A DNA stretch of 64,000 nucleotides from Polynucleobacter meluiroseus (GCF_900205755.1 NZ_OANS01000004.1:186001-250000); one strand, 5' to 3'; positions 37,415 to 48,831 are shown, counted from the first letter of the stretch. Translations and numbers: made by a program. Notes: generated by a model not told the origin, from the letters alone.

Positions 37415-37444
37415 CCGACTGATGTTGCGATCAACGTAAGTCGG
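37415..37444 (+). promoter_or_regulatory. Leader hairpin before rimP
   Basis: CCGACT (37415-37420) pairs with AGTCGG (37439-37444); an inner GTTG (424-427) pairs with CAAC (432-435) around a CGAT loop. It precedes the leader terminator and could be part of a termination/antitermination switch. Folding is by eye. Confidence 0.4.
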
Positions 37445-37465
37445 CCTGTTCTGAATTTCGAGAAT

Positions 37466-37491
37466 ATGGGCTTCAAAGCCCATTTTTTTTT
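37466..37491 (+). terminator. Intrinsic terminator in the rimP leader (possible attenuator)
   Basis: ATGGGCT (37466-37472), TCAA loop, AGCCCAT (37477-37483), then nine T (37483-37491). It ends only 24 nt before the rimP GTG, leaving no room for a promoter downstream. It either terminates rluB transcripts or attenuates the rimP operon. Confidence 0.85.
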
Positions 37492-37515
37492 GCCATTTTG
37501 GTATGAAGGGAAGTC

Positions 37516-38007
37516 GTGAAAGAGCAGCAGGTCATTTCTGCAGAGTTGGAAAACTTAGGTTACACGCTAGTCGATATCGAGCGTGAAGCCGGAGGATTGC
37601 TGCGCGTCACCATAGAAAACCCAGATTACGAGCGCCTGATTAATGTTCAGGATTGCGAGAAGGTAAGTCACCAATTAAGTTATACCTTGCCAGTGGAAAA
37701 TATTCCATTTGAGCGCTTAGAGATTTCTTCTCCAGGGCTAGATCGTCCTGTGAAGTCGGCAGCCGACTATGAGCGTTTTTCTGGCATGGAAGTCGAAATC
37801 AAGTTGCGTGTCGCCGTGGGTGAGCGCAAAAAGTTTCGTGGAGTTTTGCAAGGCTTGTTGTCAGGTGAACTTGATTCACCGGATGCCAAGTTTGGTTTGT
37901 TGTTTGAAGGTGCCGATGGCGCCGAGTCTCAATTGGAGTTTTCTTTAGCCGAGGTCGATAAGACTCGGTTGGTCCCTGTTATTGATTTCAAAGGAAGAAA
38001 GTCATGA
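37516..38007 (+). CDS. rimP: Ribosome maturation factor RimP
   Basis: A 163-residue factor for 30S assembly: N-terminal alpha/beta domain with [16 protein letters not shown] and [18 protein letters not shown], and a C-terminal SH3-like barrel. Start codon is GTG 37516 with AAGGGAAG before it. It overlaps nusA by 4 bp and is the first gene of the rimP-nusA-infB-rbfA-truB operon. Confidence 0.95.
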   Translation: MKEQQVISAELENLGYTLVDIEREAGGLLRVTIENPDYERLINVQDCEKVSHQLSYTLPVENIPFERLEISSPGLDRPVKSAADYERFSGMEVEIKLRVAVGERKKFRGVLQGLLSGELDSPDAKFGLLFEGADGAESQLEFSLAEVDKTRLVPVIDFKGRKS

Positions 38008-39485
38008 GCCGAGAAGTTCTCATGTTGGCAGACGCTTTAGCGCGTGAAAAGAACGTTGATCGTGAAATTGTATTCGAGGCGCTAGAAATGGCATTGGCTT
38101 CGGCAACGAAGAAGCGCTACCCAACCGAAGATGTGGATATTCGTGTATCGATCGATCGTGAATCAGGTGAATATGAAACCTTCCGTCGTTGGTTGGTGGT
38201 TCCCGATGAAGCAGGCCTGCAAGAGCCAGATAAAGAGATTTTGCATTTCGAGGCTTTAGAGCAATTCGCCGACATGGAAGTGGGCGAGCATATTGAAGAG
38301 CAAATTGAATCCTTAGCTTTTGGACGCATCGGTGCACAGGCTGCTAAGCAAGTAATTCTGCAGCGTATTCGTGATGCGGAGCGCGAGCAAATTCTGAACG
38401 ATTACCTTGAGCGTGGCGAAAAGGTCATGACAGGTACCGTGAAGCGTGCCGACAAAAATGGTTTGATTATTGAGTCTGGCCGAATTGAAGCATTGCTGCG
38501 TCGTGACCAAATGATTCCAAAAGAGAATTTACGTTCAGGTGATCGCGTACGCGCCTATATTCTGAAAGTGGATCGTGAAGCCCGCGGACCACAAATTGAA
38601 CTCTCGCGTACTTGCCCTGATTTCTTAATTAAGTTGTTTGAGAATGAAGTTCCCGAAATGGAACAAGGTTTATTAGAGATTAAAGGTGCGGCTCGTGATC
38701 CAGGCGTGCGCGCCAAGATTGCTGTCATTACTTATGACAAGCGCATTGATCCGATTGGTACTTGCGTTGGTGTGCGTGGTACGCGTGTCACCGCAGTTCG
38801 CAATGAAGTTGCTGGTGAGGCTGTTGATATTGTGTTGTGGTCTGAGGATCCTGCGCAGTTTGTGATTGGTGCTTTGGCGCCAGCGCAAGTGTCTTCGATC
38901 GTAGTTGATGAAGAGCGTCACGCCATGGACGTAGTTGTGGATGAAGAGAACTTGGCAATTGCGATTGGTCGTAGCGGTCAAAACGTCCGCTTAGCTAGTG
39001 AATTAACCGGCTGGCAGATCAACATCATGACTCCAGAAGAGTCCGCTGAGAAGACTGAAAAGGAAGCTGCCTCGGTGCGCCAATTGTTCATGGATAAATT
39101 GGATGTAGACCAAGAGGTCGCCGATATTCTGATTGACGAAGGTTTCAATACTTTGGAAGAGGTAGCTTATGTACCCCTTTCTGAAATGTTAGAAATCGAT
39201 TCCTTTGATGAAGATACGGTTAATGAATTACGGACGCGTGCGCGTGACTCCCTCTTAACGATGGAGCTAGCCAAAGAGGAACGTGTTGGTGAGGTCTCAC
39301 AAGATTTACTTTCCCTTGAAGGAATGACCACTGAATTGATAGCTAAGCTGGCTGACAATGAAGTGCACACCCGTGACGACTTAGCTGAACTGGCTGTTGA
39401 TGAGCTAGTTGAGGCGACACAAATTGACGAAGAAACTGCGAAAACGCTCATCATGAAAGCGCGCGAACATTGGTTTACTTCATGA
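38004..39485 (+). CDS. nusA: Transcription termination/antitermination factor NusA
   Basis: A 493-residue RNA polymerase-binding factor: N-terminal domain, S1 domain ([20 protein letters not shown]), KH1 and KH2 ([37 protein letters not shown]), and two C-terminal acidic AR repeats (helix-hairpin-helix; [17 protein letters not shown] and [19 protein letters not shown]), as in E. coli. It may control its own operon through the leader terminator. ATGA overlap with rimP. Confidence 0.96.
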   Translation: MSREVLMLADALAREKNVDREIVFEALEMALASATKKRYPTEDVDIRVSIDRESGEYETFRRWLVVPDEAGLQEPDKEILHFEALEQFADMEVGEHIEEQIESLAFGRIGAQAAKQVILQRIRDAEREQILNDYLERGEKVMTGTVKRADKNGLIIESGRIEALLRRDQMIPKENLRSGDRVRAYILKVDREARGPQIELSRTCPDFLIKLFENEVPEMEQGLLEIKGAARDPGVRAKIAVITYDKRIDPIGTCVGVRGTRVTAVRNEVAGEAVDIVLWSEDPAQFVIGALAPAQVSSIVVDEERHAMDVVVDEENLAIAIGRSGQNVRLASELTGWQINIMTPEESAEKTEKEAASVRQLFMDKLDVDQEVADILIDEGFNTLEEVAYVPLSEMLEIDSFDEDTVNELRTRARDSLLTMELAKEERVGEVSQDLLSLEGMTTELIAKLADNEVHTRDDLAELAVDELVEATQIDEETAKTLIMKAREHWFTS

Positions 39486-39498
39486 GAGGAAGTAGTGC

Positions 39499-42282
39499 AT
39501 GGCAACAACAGTAAAAGTACTCGCTAAAGAATTAAAACGGACCGCACCTGACCTCTTGGAGCAATTGAAGGCGGCCGGTATTGATAAAGGTTCTGAGGAC
39601 GATAGCATCACAGAGAAGGACAAAACTGTTCTGCTTGAGCATTTGCAAAAAGCACACGGTAATACTGATACGGCTAACCGTAAAAAGATTACCTTAATCA
39701 AGCGTGAAAACTCAGAGATTCGTCAGGCAGACTCTGCTGGACGAACACGTACTGTTCAGGTAGAAGTGCGTAAGAAGCGCGTATTAGTCAAGCGAGGTGA
39801 TGGCGCTCCAGATGCACCAGAGGTAAAGGATATCCCCGCCCCTGTAGCTGAGGTGGCTGCTGCGAAATCGATTCTTTCTGAACTAGAGTTAGAAAAGCGG
39901 GCGGCAGAAGCCACTCGTCAAGCTGAGTTGTTAGCGCGTCAAGAAGCTGAAATGAAAGCCGCTGAAGAAGCGCGCGAAAAAGAAGCTGAAGCGGCCAGTA
40001 TTCCCAGCCCTGAACCAGAAAAAGAGACCAAGGTTGTTGATGGCACGCTTGCAGATCAAGCTGCCGCTGATGTAGCCGATAAAAAAGCCAAGAGCGAAAA
40101 AGCGGCCAAAGATTTAGCCGCTGCAAATAAAGCGCAATTGGCTGATATTACAAAACGTCGTGCAGCTGCTGAAGCTGAAGCGTTGGCGATTCGTGACATG
40201 ATGAGTGCACCCGCACGAGTCCTGAAAGCGCCTAGCGAAATCGCTGCTGAAGAAGCTAAAAAAGGCACCTTACATAAACCCGCGAAGGTTGAGGGTGCTG
40301 ACGATAAAAAGAAAGCCGTTGCTAAGGTCGGTGGTAAGACGATTAAGTCTGCTGAAACCTCATCCACTTGGCAAGAAGAAGGCGCCAAGAAGCCAACTGG
40401 TCTTAAGACCCGTGGTGACAATATGGGCGGTGTAGGTGGCTGGCGTTCAGGCGGTGGCCGCAGAAAGCAACGTCAAATTGCGGAAGCCAACGTTGATACC
40501 AATTTCCAAGTCCCAACTGAGAAGGTTGTTCATGATGTGAACGTACCTGAAACCATTACTGTTGCTGAATTAGCGCATGCGATGGCGGTGAAGAGTGCGG
40601 AAGTGATTAAGCTTTTGATGGGTATGGGTCAGATGGTGACCATTAACCAAATTTTGGATCAAGATACCGCGATGATTATCGTGGAAGAGATGGGTCATAA
40701 AGCCCATGCTGCCAAATTAGAAGACCCTGATTTAGATTTAGGTTCTGCCGGCCATGATGCTGAGCTATTGCCCCGCCCACCAGTGGTAACGGTGATGGGT
40801 CACGTAGACCACGGCAAGACTTCTTTGCTCGACAAGATTCGTGCTGCGAAAGTAGCCACTGGTGAAGCTGGCGGCATTACCCAGCACATTGGTGCGTATC
40901 ACGTGGAAACTCCTCGCGGCATGATTACCTTCCTAGATACCCCAGGGCACGAAGCATTTACCGCTATGCGGGCGCGTGGTGCTAAAGCTACCGATATCGT
41001 GATTTTGGTGGTTGCTGCCGATGACGGCGTGATGCCCCAAACAAAAGAAGCGATTCATCATGCCTTAGCCGCCGGTGTGCCGATTGTGGTCGCTATTAAT
41101 AAGATCGATAAACCTGAAGCTAATCCTGATCGCGTCAAAACCGAACTTGTAGCCGAGCAAGTGGTGCCTGAAGAATACGGTGGCGATGTGCCCTTTATTC
41201 CAGTCTCCGCTAAGACGGGCGAAGGTATTGATGCTCTGTTAGAGAATGTCCTGTTGCAAGCAGAAATTCTGGAATTGAGAGCTGCAACTGAAGCCCCAGC
41301 GCAAGGTCTTGTGATTGAAGCGCGTTTAGATAAAGGCCGTGGTCCAGTAGCGACTGTCTTGGTTCAGTCTGGTACTTTGAAGCGTGGCGATATGTTGTTG
41401 GCTGGTTCAAGTTATGGACGCGTGCGTGCGATGCTCGATGAGAATGGCAAGCCTTGTAATGAAGCAGGCCCATCTATTCCGGTCGAGATTCAAGGTTTAT
41501 CAGAAGTTCCTGCAGCTGGCGAGTCTGTTCAAGTAGTGCCTGATGAGCGCAAAGCGCGTGAGATTGCACTGTTCCGTCAAGGCAAGTTCCGTGATGTGAA
41601 GTTGGCCAAGCAACAAGCCTTCAAGCTCGAAACCATGATGGAAAATATGGAAGAGGGTGCAATTGAAGCGAAATTGTTACCACTGATCATTAAAGCGGAT
41701 GTTCAAGGTTCACAAGAAGCGTTGTCACAGTCCTTGCAGAAGCTTTCAACACCAGAGGTGAAGGTGCAAATCGTGCACGCTGGAGTCGGTGGCATTACAG
41801 AGACCGATGTGAACTTAGCGGTAGCATCTAAAGCAGTCATCATTGGCTTTAATGCCCGTGCAGATGGCGCGGCCCGTAAGTTGGCTGAGAACAATGGTGT
41901 GGATATTCGTTATCACAACATTATTTATGATGCGGTTGACGAAGTGAAGGCAGCCTTAAGCGGGATGTTGACACCTGATAAGAAAGAAGAAATCACCGGT
42001 ATGGTGGAGATTCGTCAAGTCTTCTTGGTATCTAAAGTTGGTGCGATTGCCGGTTGCTTGGTGCTCGACGGTGTGGTCAAGCGCACCTCTAGCGTACGTC
42101 TCTTACGTGAAAATGTGGTCATCTGGTCTGGTGAATTGGATTCTCTCAAGCGCTTTAAGGATGATGCTAAAGAAGTTCGTGCCGGTGTTGAGTGTGGCTT
42201 GTCATTAAAAGGCTACAACGACATCAAAGAGGGCGATCAACTTGAGGCCTATGAAGTTACTGAAGTTGCGAGAACTCTCTAA
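39499..42282 (+). CDS. infB: Translation initiation factor IF-2
   Basis: A 927-residue GTPase that brings initiator fMet-tRNA to the 30S subunit. Residues 1-55 form the IF2N domain, then a long charged Ala/Glu/Lys helix, a second IF2N-like segment and the G domain with [11 protein letters not shown] (near residue 434), [12 protein letters not shown] and SAKTGEG. Domains II, III and IV follow to the end. Sits 13 bp after nusA. Confidence 0.97.
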   Translation: MATTVKVLAKELKRTAPDLLEQLKAAGIDKGSEDDSITEKDKTVLLEHLQKAHGNTDTANRKKITLIKRENSEIRQADSAGRTRTVQVEVRKKRVLVKRGDGAPDAPEVKDIPAPVAEVAAAKSILSELELEKRAAEATRQAELLARQEAEMKAAEEAREKEAEAASIPSPEPEKETKVVDGTLADQAAADVADKKAKSEKAAKDLAAANKAQLADITKRRAAAEAEALAIRDMMSAPARVLKAPSEIAAEEAKKGTLHKPAKVEGADDKKKAVAKVGGKTIKSAETSSTWQEEGAKKPTGLKTRGDNMGGVGGWRSGGGRRKQRQIAEANVDTNFQVPTEKVVHDVNVPETITVAELAHAMAVKSAEVIKLLMGMGQMVTINQILDQDTAMIIVEEMGHKAHAAKLEDPDLDLGSAGHDAELLPRPPVVTVMGHVDHGKTSLLDKIRAAKVATGEAGGITQHIGAYHVETPRGMITFLDTPGHEAFTAMRARGAKATDIVILVVAADDGVMPQTKEAIHHALAAGVPIVVAINKIDKPEANPDRVKTELVAEQVVPEEYGGDVPFIPVSAKTGEGIDALLENVLLQAEILELRAATEAPAQGLVIEARLDKGRGPVATVLVQSGTLKRGDMLLAGSSYGRVRAMLDENGKPCNEAGPSIPVEIQGLSEVPAAGESVQVVPDERKAREIALFRQGKFRDVKLAKQQAFKLETMMENMEEGAIEAKLLPLIIKADVQGSQEALSQSLQKLSTPEVKVQIVHAGVGGITETDVNLAVASKAVIIGFNARADGAARKLAENNGVDIRYHNIIYDAVDEVKAALSGMLTPDKKEEITGMVEIRQVFLVSKVGAIAGCLVLDGVVKRTSSVRLLRENVVIWSGELDSLKRFKDDAKEVRAGVECGLSLKGYNDIKEGDQLEAYEVTEVARTL

Positions 42283-42296
42283 GCAATAAATCTCTT

Positions 42297-42665
42297 ATGC
42301 ATAAAACCAGTCCACATCGTAACCAACGTCTAGCTGATCAAATTCAGCGGGACTTGGCCGAACTGATTCCGCGAGAGTTACGCAGCCCAAGTCTAGGGTT
42401 GATTACCTTGCAAAGTATTGAGCTTTCTCCAGATTTAGCGCATGCCAAGGTATTTTTTACCGTGCTGGGTGCCGAGCCGGAAACGGCTCAGAAAGCCTTG
42501 CAGGAAAAAGCCGGATATTTGCATTCTTTGTTATTTAAGCGTTTGCATATTCATACGGTACCTACGCTGCACTTTCACTATGACAGCTCTGTGGAGCATG
42601 GCATTGAGATGTCACGCTTGATAGATCAAGCCGTTGATAGTGACCGTAAAGACGAGAATACTTAA
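42297..42665 (+). CDS. rbfA: 30S ribosome-binding factor A
   Basis: A 122-residue KH-fold protein that matures the 16S rRNA 5' end, needed in the cold. Family pattern: [41 protein letters not shown]. Situated 14 bp after infB and 3 bp before truB. Confidence 0.94.
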   Translation: MHKTSPHRNQRLADQIQRDLAELIPRELRSPSLGLITLQSIELSPDLAHAKVFFTVLGAEPETAQKALQEKAGYLHSLLFKRLHIHTVPTLHFHYDSSVEHGIEMSRLIDQAVDSDRKDENT

Positions 42666-42668
42666 ATC

Positions 42669-43580
42669 ATGTCAGTACGTATCGACGGCGTTGTGTTGCT
42701 TGATAAACCGGCTGGCATGAGCTCGCAAGGGGCTGTGACTGCGGTGAAGCGCGCCTTTAATGCTGATAAAGCAGGGCATACCGGTACCCTCGATCCAATG
42801 GCTACTGGTTTATTGCCGATCTGTTTGGGTGAAGCAACAAAGTACTCACAAGATTTATTGGATGCAGACAAAACCTATATTGCTCAAGTGAAGTTTGGTC
42901 AATGTACGGATACAGGTGATGCAGAGGGTTTAGTGATAGAAGAACTACCTCTGCCTGAATTTACCGATGCGCACGCGCTTGAGTTAGCCCTCAACGCGCT
43001 TTTACCGCAATTTACTGGCCCAATCAAACAGGTGCCACCGATGTATTCCGCGCTGAAGCGCGATGGCAAGCCACTGTACGAGTACGCTCGAGCCGGAGTG
43101 GAGTTAGAGCGTGCGCCACGTGAGATTACGATTCATGCCATTCGTTGGACCAAGATTGACTGGCCCGAAGCCACTTTAGAAGTCAGCTGCAGTAAGGGCA
43201 CTTACATTCGTGTGTTGGCAGAAGATCTTGGCAAATCCCTGGGTTGCGGTGCGCATTTGGTAGGACTGCGCCGTACTGAAGTTGGACATCTAAGCCTTAA
43301 GCAGTCGTTTACCTTGGATGCCATTGCGCAAGGATCATTAGCTAGCTCGCACTTTATCTTGCCAGTGGATGCTCTGTTGCAAACCTTGCCGCACCTTACC
43401 GTTGACGAACAGCAAGCTAAGCGTCTTGAAATGGGTCAGCGTGTACCGCTCAATTTACCTCCCATTGAGTCTTTGGTGCGAATTTATCGCGCAACGGCTG
43501 CCCCCCATAACTTTATTGGCACTGCAGATTGGCGTTCCGGGGTATTGCATCCCAAGCGCTTGATTACCCAGGCTCACTAA
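42669..43580 (+). CDS. truB: tRNA pseudouridine-55 synthase
   Basis: A 303-residue enzyme that makes the T-loop pseudouridine-55. Motifs: DKPAGMSSQGAV, catalytic Asp in GHTGTLDPMATG, then YSALKRDGKPLYEYAR and the C-terminal SKGTYIRVLAEDLG. Last gene of the rimP operon. Confidence 0.95.
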   Translation: MSVRIDGVVLLDKPAGMSSQGAVTAVKRAFNADKAGHTGTLDPMATGLLPICLGEATKYSQDLLDADKTYIAQVKFGQCTDTGDAEGLVIEELPLPEFTDAHALELALNALLPQFTGPIKQVPPMYSALKRDGKPLYEYARAGVELERAPREITIHAIRWTKIDWPEATLEVSCSKGTYIRVLAEDLGKSLGCGAHLVGLRRTEVGHLSLKQSFTLDAIAQGSLASSHFILPVDALLQTLPHLTVDEQQAKRLEMGQRVPLNLPPIESLVRIYRATAAPHNFIGTADWRSGVLHPKRLITQAH

Positions 43581-43593
43581 ATCTATTATCGAT

Positions 43594-43621
43594 TTGACTT
43601 ATTAACCCTTTAAGCTATTTT
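43594..43621 (+). promoter_or_regulatory. Possible typA promoter
   Basis: TTGACT (43594-43599), 16 bp, TATTTT (43616-43621), upstream of typA. Weak -10. Confidence 0.3.
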
Positions 43622-43664
43622 TATTAACCACTATTCATCACTTACCTAACTTTAGAAGCTTCAC

Positions 43665-45482
43665 ATGACTAAACGCGCACTCCGTAATATCGCCATCATC
43701 GCCCACGTTGACCACGGTAAAACCACTTTGGTTGACCAGCTCTTACGTCAATCGGGTACCTTCCGTTCAAACGAAAAAATGACCGAACGGGTTATGGACT
43801 CCAATGATTTGGAAAAAGAACGCGGCATTACGATTCTGTCCAAGAACTGTGCCGTTGAATACGATGGTACGCATATTAATATCGTGGATACCCCAGGACA
43901 CGCCGACTTCGGTGGCGAAGTTGAGCGCGTACTCTCGATGGTTGACGGTGTTTTACTCTTGGTGGATGCGGTTGAAGGCCCTATGCCCCAAACCCGTTTC
44001 GTGACCAAGAAAGCCTTGGCCCTTGGATTGAAGCCTATCGTCGTGATTAATAAAGTGGACCGTCCTGGTGCACGTTGTGACTATGTCATTAACGCGACTT
44101 TTGAATTATTCGACAAGCTCGGCGCTACTGAAGAGCAGCTCGACTTTCCGATCATCTATGCGTCTGGTCTGAATGGTTATGCCGGCCCATCTGAGGATGT
44201 GCGTGAAGGCGATATGCGTCCCTTATTTGATGCTGTGCTCGAGCATGTTCCTGTCCGTGATGATGATCCAGATGGTCCTTTGCAATTTCAGATTTCTTCG
44301 ATTGATTACAACAGCTACGTTGGAAAAATTGGTATTGGCCGTGTAAACCGTGGTCGCGTTAAATCCGGTATGGAAGTACTTTGCATGAACGGTCCTGATG
44401 GCGCGCCTTTTAAAGGTCGCGTTAATCAAGTATTGAAGTTCAAAGGTCTCGAGCGTGAAGTTGTAGAAGAGGCGATTGCGGGTGACATTGCCTTGATTAA
44501 CGGTATTGAAGAATTGGCAATTGGTACAACGGTATGCGCAGTAGATACTCCTGATGCATTACCAATGCTCAAGATCGATGAGCCTACTTTGACCATGAAC
44601 TTCATGGTGAACACCAGCCCATTAGCTGGACGCGAAGGCAAGTTTGTAACAAGTCGTCAGATTCGTGAGCGCTTGGATCGTGAGCTCAAGTCCAATATGG
44701 CCTTGCGCGTTAAAGAAACCGATGACGATACTGTCTTCGAAGTTTCTGGTCGTGGTGAATTGCACCTCACCATCTTGGTTGAGACCATGCGTCGCGAAGG
44801 CTATGAGATGGCTGTTTCTCGCCCTCGCGTGGTTTTCCACGAAGAGAATGGCGTGAAGATGGAGCCATACGAAAACTTAACAGTTGACGTAGAAGATGCA
44901 ACCCAAGGCGCGGTGATGGAAGATTTAGGTAAGCGCAAAGGCGAACTGCAAGACATGGTCAGTGATGGCAAAGGACGTACCCGTTTGGAATACCGTATTC
45001 CAGCGCGTGGCCTGATTGGTTTCCAAGGCGACTTCATGACGATGACGCGCGGTAACGGTTTGATGAGCCATACCTTTGATTCTTATGCACCTGCTAAAGA
45101 TGGTATTTTGGGCGAGCGCCACAACGGCGTATTGATTAGTCAAGATGATGGCGAAGCAGTAGCCTACGCGATCTGGAAATTACAAGATCGTGGTCGCATG
45201 TTCGTTAAGCATGGTGACCCTGTCTATGAAGGTATGGTGATTGGTATTCATAGTCGCGATAACGATTTAGTTGTGAATCCGATTAAGGGTAAGCAATTAA
45301 CTAACGTGCGCTCCTCTGGTACTGATGAAGCGGTTCGTTTGGTAACGCCAATCGACCTGACTTTAGAGTACGCGGTGGAATTCATTAGCGATGATGAATT
45401 GGTTGAAGTCACTCCAAAGAGCGTGCGTGTTCGTAAGCGCTACTTGAAAGAGCATGACCGTAAGAAGGCTTCACGCGGCTAA
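43665..45482 (+). CDS. typA: Ribosome-associated GTPase TypA/BipA
   Basis: A 605-residue translational GTPase: G1 [11 protein letters not shown]3 [16 protein letters not shown]4 NKVDRPGAR, then EF-G-like domains and the unique BipA C-terminal domain ([19 protein letters not shown]). It aids 50S assembly in the cold and stress response. Followed by a strong terminator. Confidence 0.96.
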   Translation: MTKRALRNIAIIAHVDHGKTTLVDQLLRQSGTFRSNEKMTERVMDSNDLEKERGITILSKNCAVEYDGTHINIVDTPGHADFGGEVERVLSMVDGVLLLVDAVEGPMPQTRFVTKKALALGLKPIVVINKVDRPGARCDYVINATFELFDKLGATEEQLDFPIIYASGLNGYAGPSEDVREGDMRPLFDAVLEHVPVRDDDPDGPLQFQISSIDYNSYVGKIGIGRVNRGRVKSGMEVLCMNGPDGAPFKGRVNQVLKFKGLEREVVEEAIAGDIALINGIEELAIGTTVCAVDTPDALPMLKIDEPTLTMNFMVNTSPLAGREGKFVTSRQIRERLDRELKSNMALRVKETDDDTVFEVSGRGELHLTILVETMRREGYEMAVSRPRVVFHEENGVKMEPYENLTVDVEDATQGAVMEDLGKRKGELQDMVSDGKGRTRLEYRIPARGLIGFQGDFMTMTRGNGLMSHTFDSYAPAKDGILGERHNGVLISQDDGEAVAYAIWKLQDRGRMFVKHGDPVYEGMVIGIHSRDNDLVVNPIKGKQLTNVRSSGTDEAVRLVTPIDLTLEYAVEFISDDELVEVTPKSVRVRKRYLKEHDRKKASRG

Positions 45483-45513
45483 TCCATAGTAGCTAGCTTT
45501 CAGAGCCAACAGC

Positions 45514-45540
45514 AGAGCCACCCTAGGGTGGCTCTTTTTT
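45514..45540 (+). terminator. Intrinsic terminator after typA
   Basis: AGAGCCACC / GGTGGCTCT stem (45514-45535, CTAG loop) followed by six T. It also lies near the 3' end of the leftward small gene. Confidence 0.9.
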
Positions 45541-45557
45541 ATGCTGAGTCGTAATGC

Positions 45558-45788
45558 TTAAGGGCGATAAGGACGCAACAAGGTTTCTAAAGCAAAGGGA
45601 TCATTTTTTTGGCGACATTGCTGTATGGATCTTTTTAAGGAAGCGATGTCGCGGCGGCTTAAGCGCTTCAGTTTTCGGCGATCAAGCCCATAGCTATCCA
45701 CCAAAAACCGTATTGCGGATTGGGCAAGCACGAACCGTAGCGCTAAAAAAGCAAGCGTACATAAAGCGGCAATAATAGTAATGAACAT
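45558..45788 (-). CDS. Small membrane protein of unknown function
   Basis: A 76-residue protein with one N-terminal helix (residues 2-22) and a basic cytoplasmic tail (DRRKLKRLSRRDIASLKRS). No family recognised. Its ATG directly follows the TAA of the TauE-type gene (TAAATG), which supports real translation over the opposing frame on the plus strand. Confidence 0.55.
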   Translation of the reverse strand: MFITIIAALCTLAFLALRFVLAQSAIRFLVDSYGLDRRKLKRLSRRDIASLKRSIQQCRQKNDPFALETLLRPYRP

Positions 45789-46562
45789 TTATTGAAGAAA
45801 AGCGTCGTAAAAAGTTTTCAGAATTAGGAAGCCCACTGTAATAAAAAAGGCTTTACGAATAAAGGTATTGCCATGCTTAATTGCAAAGCGACTGCCAATC
45901 TGGCCCCCTATAAAGTTGGCCACTGCCAATAAAATACCCAGCCGCCAATCTACAAAGCCCAAATAAAGAAAGACGCAAAGCGCCCCTAAGTTAGAGGCTA
46001 CGTTTAAAAACTTGGAGGGTGCTGCTGCGCGCAAGAAATCAAAGCCAAGCCCGCGGGTAAAAAGCAATTTATAAAATGCACCTGCACCCGGCCCAAGGAA
46101 GCCGTCGTAAAAACCGATGACGGATGCGCCAATCGAAGCGATTGCGCTTTGTTTTCGATGTTGATGTTTCGGCGCATGAATTAATCCTGCGTTGGATTGA
46201 AGATTAAATATTAAGAGAGCAAGCAAAAAAAATGGCAGGGCCGCGCGCAACCATTGACTTGGTATTTGGGTTAGTAAATAGGCGCCGCCGACAGAAGCGC
46301 AGAATGCCGCTAGCGAAGCCAAGACGACGAGTTTCCAGGGGCTGCGATTAGCCCGCGTGTATTGCAAGGCAGAGCCAGTAGTCCCCACGATGGAAGCCAT
46401 TTTATTAACGGACATGAGTGTGGCAGCCGGAAAGCCAGGTACAAAGGCAAATAGAGCGGGCACCTGAATCATGCCGCCACCACCAATAACCGAATCTATC
46501 AGACCTGCCATCAGGGCGCAGATCAGTAACATGCTCAAATGAAGGAAAGATAAATCAAACAT
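45789..46562 (-). CDS. TSUP-family (TauE/SafE) anion exporter
   Basis: A 257-residue membrane protein with seven to eight helices. The start MFDLSFLHLSM and GLIDSVIGGGGMIQVPALF match the first TSUP repeat, with GFYDGFLGPGAGAFYKLLF as the second. Substrates in this family include sulfite, sulfoacetate and other organic anions. I start at 46562; a longer frame to 46667 would run into the upstream gene. Confidence 0.87.
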   Translation of the reverse strand: MFDLSFLHLSMLLICALMAGLIDSVIGGGGMIQVPALFAFVPGFPAATLMSVNKMASIVGTTGSALQYTRANRSPWKLVVLASLAAFCASVGGAYLLTQIPSQWLRAALPFFLLALLIFNLQSNAGLIHAPKHQHRKQSAIASIGASVIGFYDGFLGPGAGAFYKLLFTRGLGFDFLRAAAPSKFLNVASNLGALCVFLYLGFVDWRLGILLAVANFIGGQIGSRFAIKHGNTFIRKAFFITVGFLILKTFYDAFLQ

Positions 46563-46621
46563 AAATGCAGTGTAGCGGACTAATAAAGACAGCCACCTGC
46601 TAGCGACCACAAACCCTATGT

Positions 46622-48253
46622 TTAATGTTTGAGCGTTGCAAAACTGGAGGATTGCGCCACGTCCCAATAAAGCCGAAATACAGTGGGCAATTGAGTAAAC
46701 TCACCATTATCAAGCAGGCTGCCTGGAACGATACTGGGCAGCAGGGAGGCTAAAAGTTGCACTTCATTGGCATTGACTCTGCGCACAATATGGCGGGTAT
46801 CAATTTCGCCTGGGTGCTTTAAGCCTGCCGCTTCAACAATTTCTTTCAAGGCTTTGAGTGTCTCATCATGAAAATGAAAGACCCGCTCCGCTTTATTGGG
46901 TACCACCAAGGCTTTTTGTCGATCTGGATCCTGAGTAGTAACACCAGTGGGACAAAAGCCGGTATCGCAGATTTGCGCCTGTATGCATCCAACAGCAAAC
47001 ATAAAGCCGCGCGCACTATTGCACCAGTCGGCTCCTAGGGCAAAAGCGACGGCCATGTCAAAGGCGCTAATGATCTTGCCTGAGCAACCCACTTTGATTT
47101 GATCGCGCAAATTGACGCCAACTAATGCATTGTGGACCAGTCTCAAACCCTCTTGTAAAGGGGTGCCCACATGATTCGTGAACTCGACAGGGGAGGCGCC
47201 TGTGCCACCCTCGGTGCCATCGACCACAATAAAGTCTGGGTAGATCCGCGTTTCTAGCATCGCCTTGACGACGGCAAACCATTCCCAGGGATGGCCAATA
47301 CATAACTTAAAGCCAACGGGTTTTCCGCCCGACAGCTCACGCAGTTTAGCTACGAAATGCATCAGCTCCAAGGGTGAAGAGAACGCACTGTGGCTCGCTG
47401 GCGAAACGCAGGCCTCGCCCACTCTTACTCCGCGTGCTTCGGCAATCTCGGGAGTTACTTTAGGCCCAGGCAAAATGCCACCATGACCTGGTTTAGCCCC
47501 TTGACTCAGTTTGATCTCAATCATTTTGACTTGAGGATCTAGGGCGTTCTCTGCAAATTTTTCTGGATTGAAACTACCATCGGTATTGCGGCAGCCAAAG
47601 TAGCCAGAACCGATTTCCCAAATTAAGTCGCCACCATGTAGGCGGTGGTAACGAGAGATTGAACCTTCGCCAGTGTTGTGGGCAAAGCCACCTTTTTTGG
47701 CGCCAAGGTTAAGCGCCATGATCGCATTAGCACTGAGTGCGCCAAAACTCATTGCTGAGATATTAAAAATACTAGCCGAGTATTTTTGCGTGCAATCCTT
47801 GCTGCCAATCTCAATCCGAAAATGGTGATCGTCTAACTGGGTTGGTGCAAGCGATTGATTGATCCATTGATAGCCCGGCGCCATGACGTCCAAGGTAGTG
47901 CCAAAAGGACGCTTATCCGAAACCCCCTTTGAGCGTGAGTAAACCAAGGTGCGTTGACTGCGAGAAAATGGGGTCTTTTCATTCTCCCCCTCAATAAAGT
48001 ATTGACGAATTTCTGGGCGAATAAATTCCAGTAAAAAGCGCATATGCCCGATAACAGGGTAGTTTCTTAGAATGGATCGTTTGGTTTGTAGGCAATCATG
48101 AATGCCGATTAAGGACAAAGAAGCGAATAGCGCAAAGACGTACCAAATAGGCGCATGCATTTCCAAACCAAATGCACAGGCAATAGTACCGATAATACAG
48201 ATTGCGAACACACTTAAGCGGGCAGGAAATAGACTTTTTTGAGAATAGGCCAT
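46622..48253 (-). CDS. FMN-binding glutamate-synthase-family protein
   Basis: A 543-residue protein. Two membrane helices (residues about 12-55), then the FMN-binding barrel of the glutamate synthase large subunit: AMSFGALSANAIMALNLGA, GEGSISRYH, EIKLSQGAKPGHGGILPG and DGTEGGTGASP. No glutaminase domain and no clear iron-sulfur Cys cluster in the usual place. Reaction unknown; it may be a membrane-bound oxidoreductase rather than a glutamate synthase. First of three leftward genes. Confidence 0.87.
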   Translation of the reverse strand: MAYSQKSLFPARLSVFAICIIGTIACAFGLEMHAPIWYVFALFASLSLIGIHDCLQTKRSILRNYPVIGHMRFLLEFIRPEIRQYFIEGENEKTPFSRSQRTLVYSRSKGVSDKRPFGTTLDVMAPGYQWINQSLAPTQLDDHHFRIEIGSKDCTQKYSASIFNISAMSFGALSANAIMALNLGAKKGGFAHNTGEGSISRYHRLHGGDLIWEIGSGYFGCRNTDGSFNPEKFAENALDPQVKMIEIKLSQGAKPGHGGILPGPKVTPEIAEARGVRVGEACVSPASHSAFSSPLELMHFVAKLRELSGGKPVGFKLCIGHPWEWFAVVKAMLETRIYPDFIVVDGTEGGTGASPVEFTNHVGTPLQEGLRLVHNALVGVNLRDQIKVGCSGKIISAFDMAVAFALGADWCNSARGFMFAVGCIQAQICDTGFCPTGVTTQDPDRQKALVVPNKAERVFHFHDETLKALKEIVEAAGLKHPGEIDTRHIVRRVNANEVQLLASLLPSIVPGSLLDNGEFTQLPTVFRLYWDVAQSSSFATLKH

Positions 48254-48447
48254 CGTGTTTTTAAGCTGATTTATGTGGGCGTTACATAAGCCTAACTTAT
48301 TTTTATTAAGCTTTCGAGAATTAAGGTTATTTTGTCTTTAGTAAGCAATGCATTCAGTATTCATCAATATAGGCGTCGCTTGGGCCGCCTCTAAGGGGAT
48401 ATTTGGCTAAAAAGTGGAGTATTCTGTAATTTCTATAAGGAGCGTTT

Positions 48448-48831
48448 ATGTCACTCAATCATGCTGTTATTTGGATAGACCATAAAGAGGCTCACGTGAT
48501 GTTTTTGAGCGAAAGCGCGAGCGAAGCTGAAGTAATCAGAACTAAAACTACGCACCCCCATTTACATCACAAAAGTGGTGAAATCGGGAGCGGTAAGGCG
48601 CCACTAGATGCAAAATATCTGCATTCCGTAATTCAGGCCGTGAACGAATCAAAAGAGATCCTGATCATCGGCCCTGGCTCTGCAAAATTAGAGCTCATAA
48701 AATACGCGCATCACAACGCGCCACAGACGGCAGAAAATATTGTTGGCGTGGAAACGGTAGACCATCCGAGTGATAAAGAGGTTTTGGCCTTTGCGCGTCA
48801 CTTCTTTTACAAAGTGGATCAGCTTTTATGA
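48448..48831 (+). CDS. eRF1-domain-3-like 'translational machinery' protein
   Basis: A 127-residue protein, single domain. AVIWIDHKEAHVMFL, HLHHKSGEIGSGKAPLDAKYLHSV and ILIIGPGSAKLELIKYAHHN followed by GVETVDHPSDKEVLAFAR match the bacterial family annotated as translational machinery protein, which resembles domain 3 of eukaryotic eRF1/Pelota. A ribosome role is predicted, not proved. RBS AAGGAG precedes the ATG; the next gene overlaps by 4 bp. Confidence 0.75.
   Translation: MSLNHAVIWIDHKEAHVMFLSESASEAEVIRTKTTHPHLHHKSGEIGSGKAPLDAKYLHSVIQAVNESKEILIIGPGSAKLELIKYAHHNAPQTAENIVGVETVDHPSDKEVLAFARHFFYKVDQLL

Noticed and set aside
46563..46667. Longer start for the TauE-type gene
   Set aside because: Runs into the coding end of the FMN protein and lacks family similarity.
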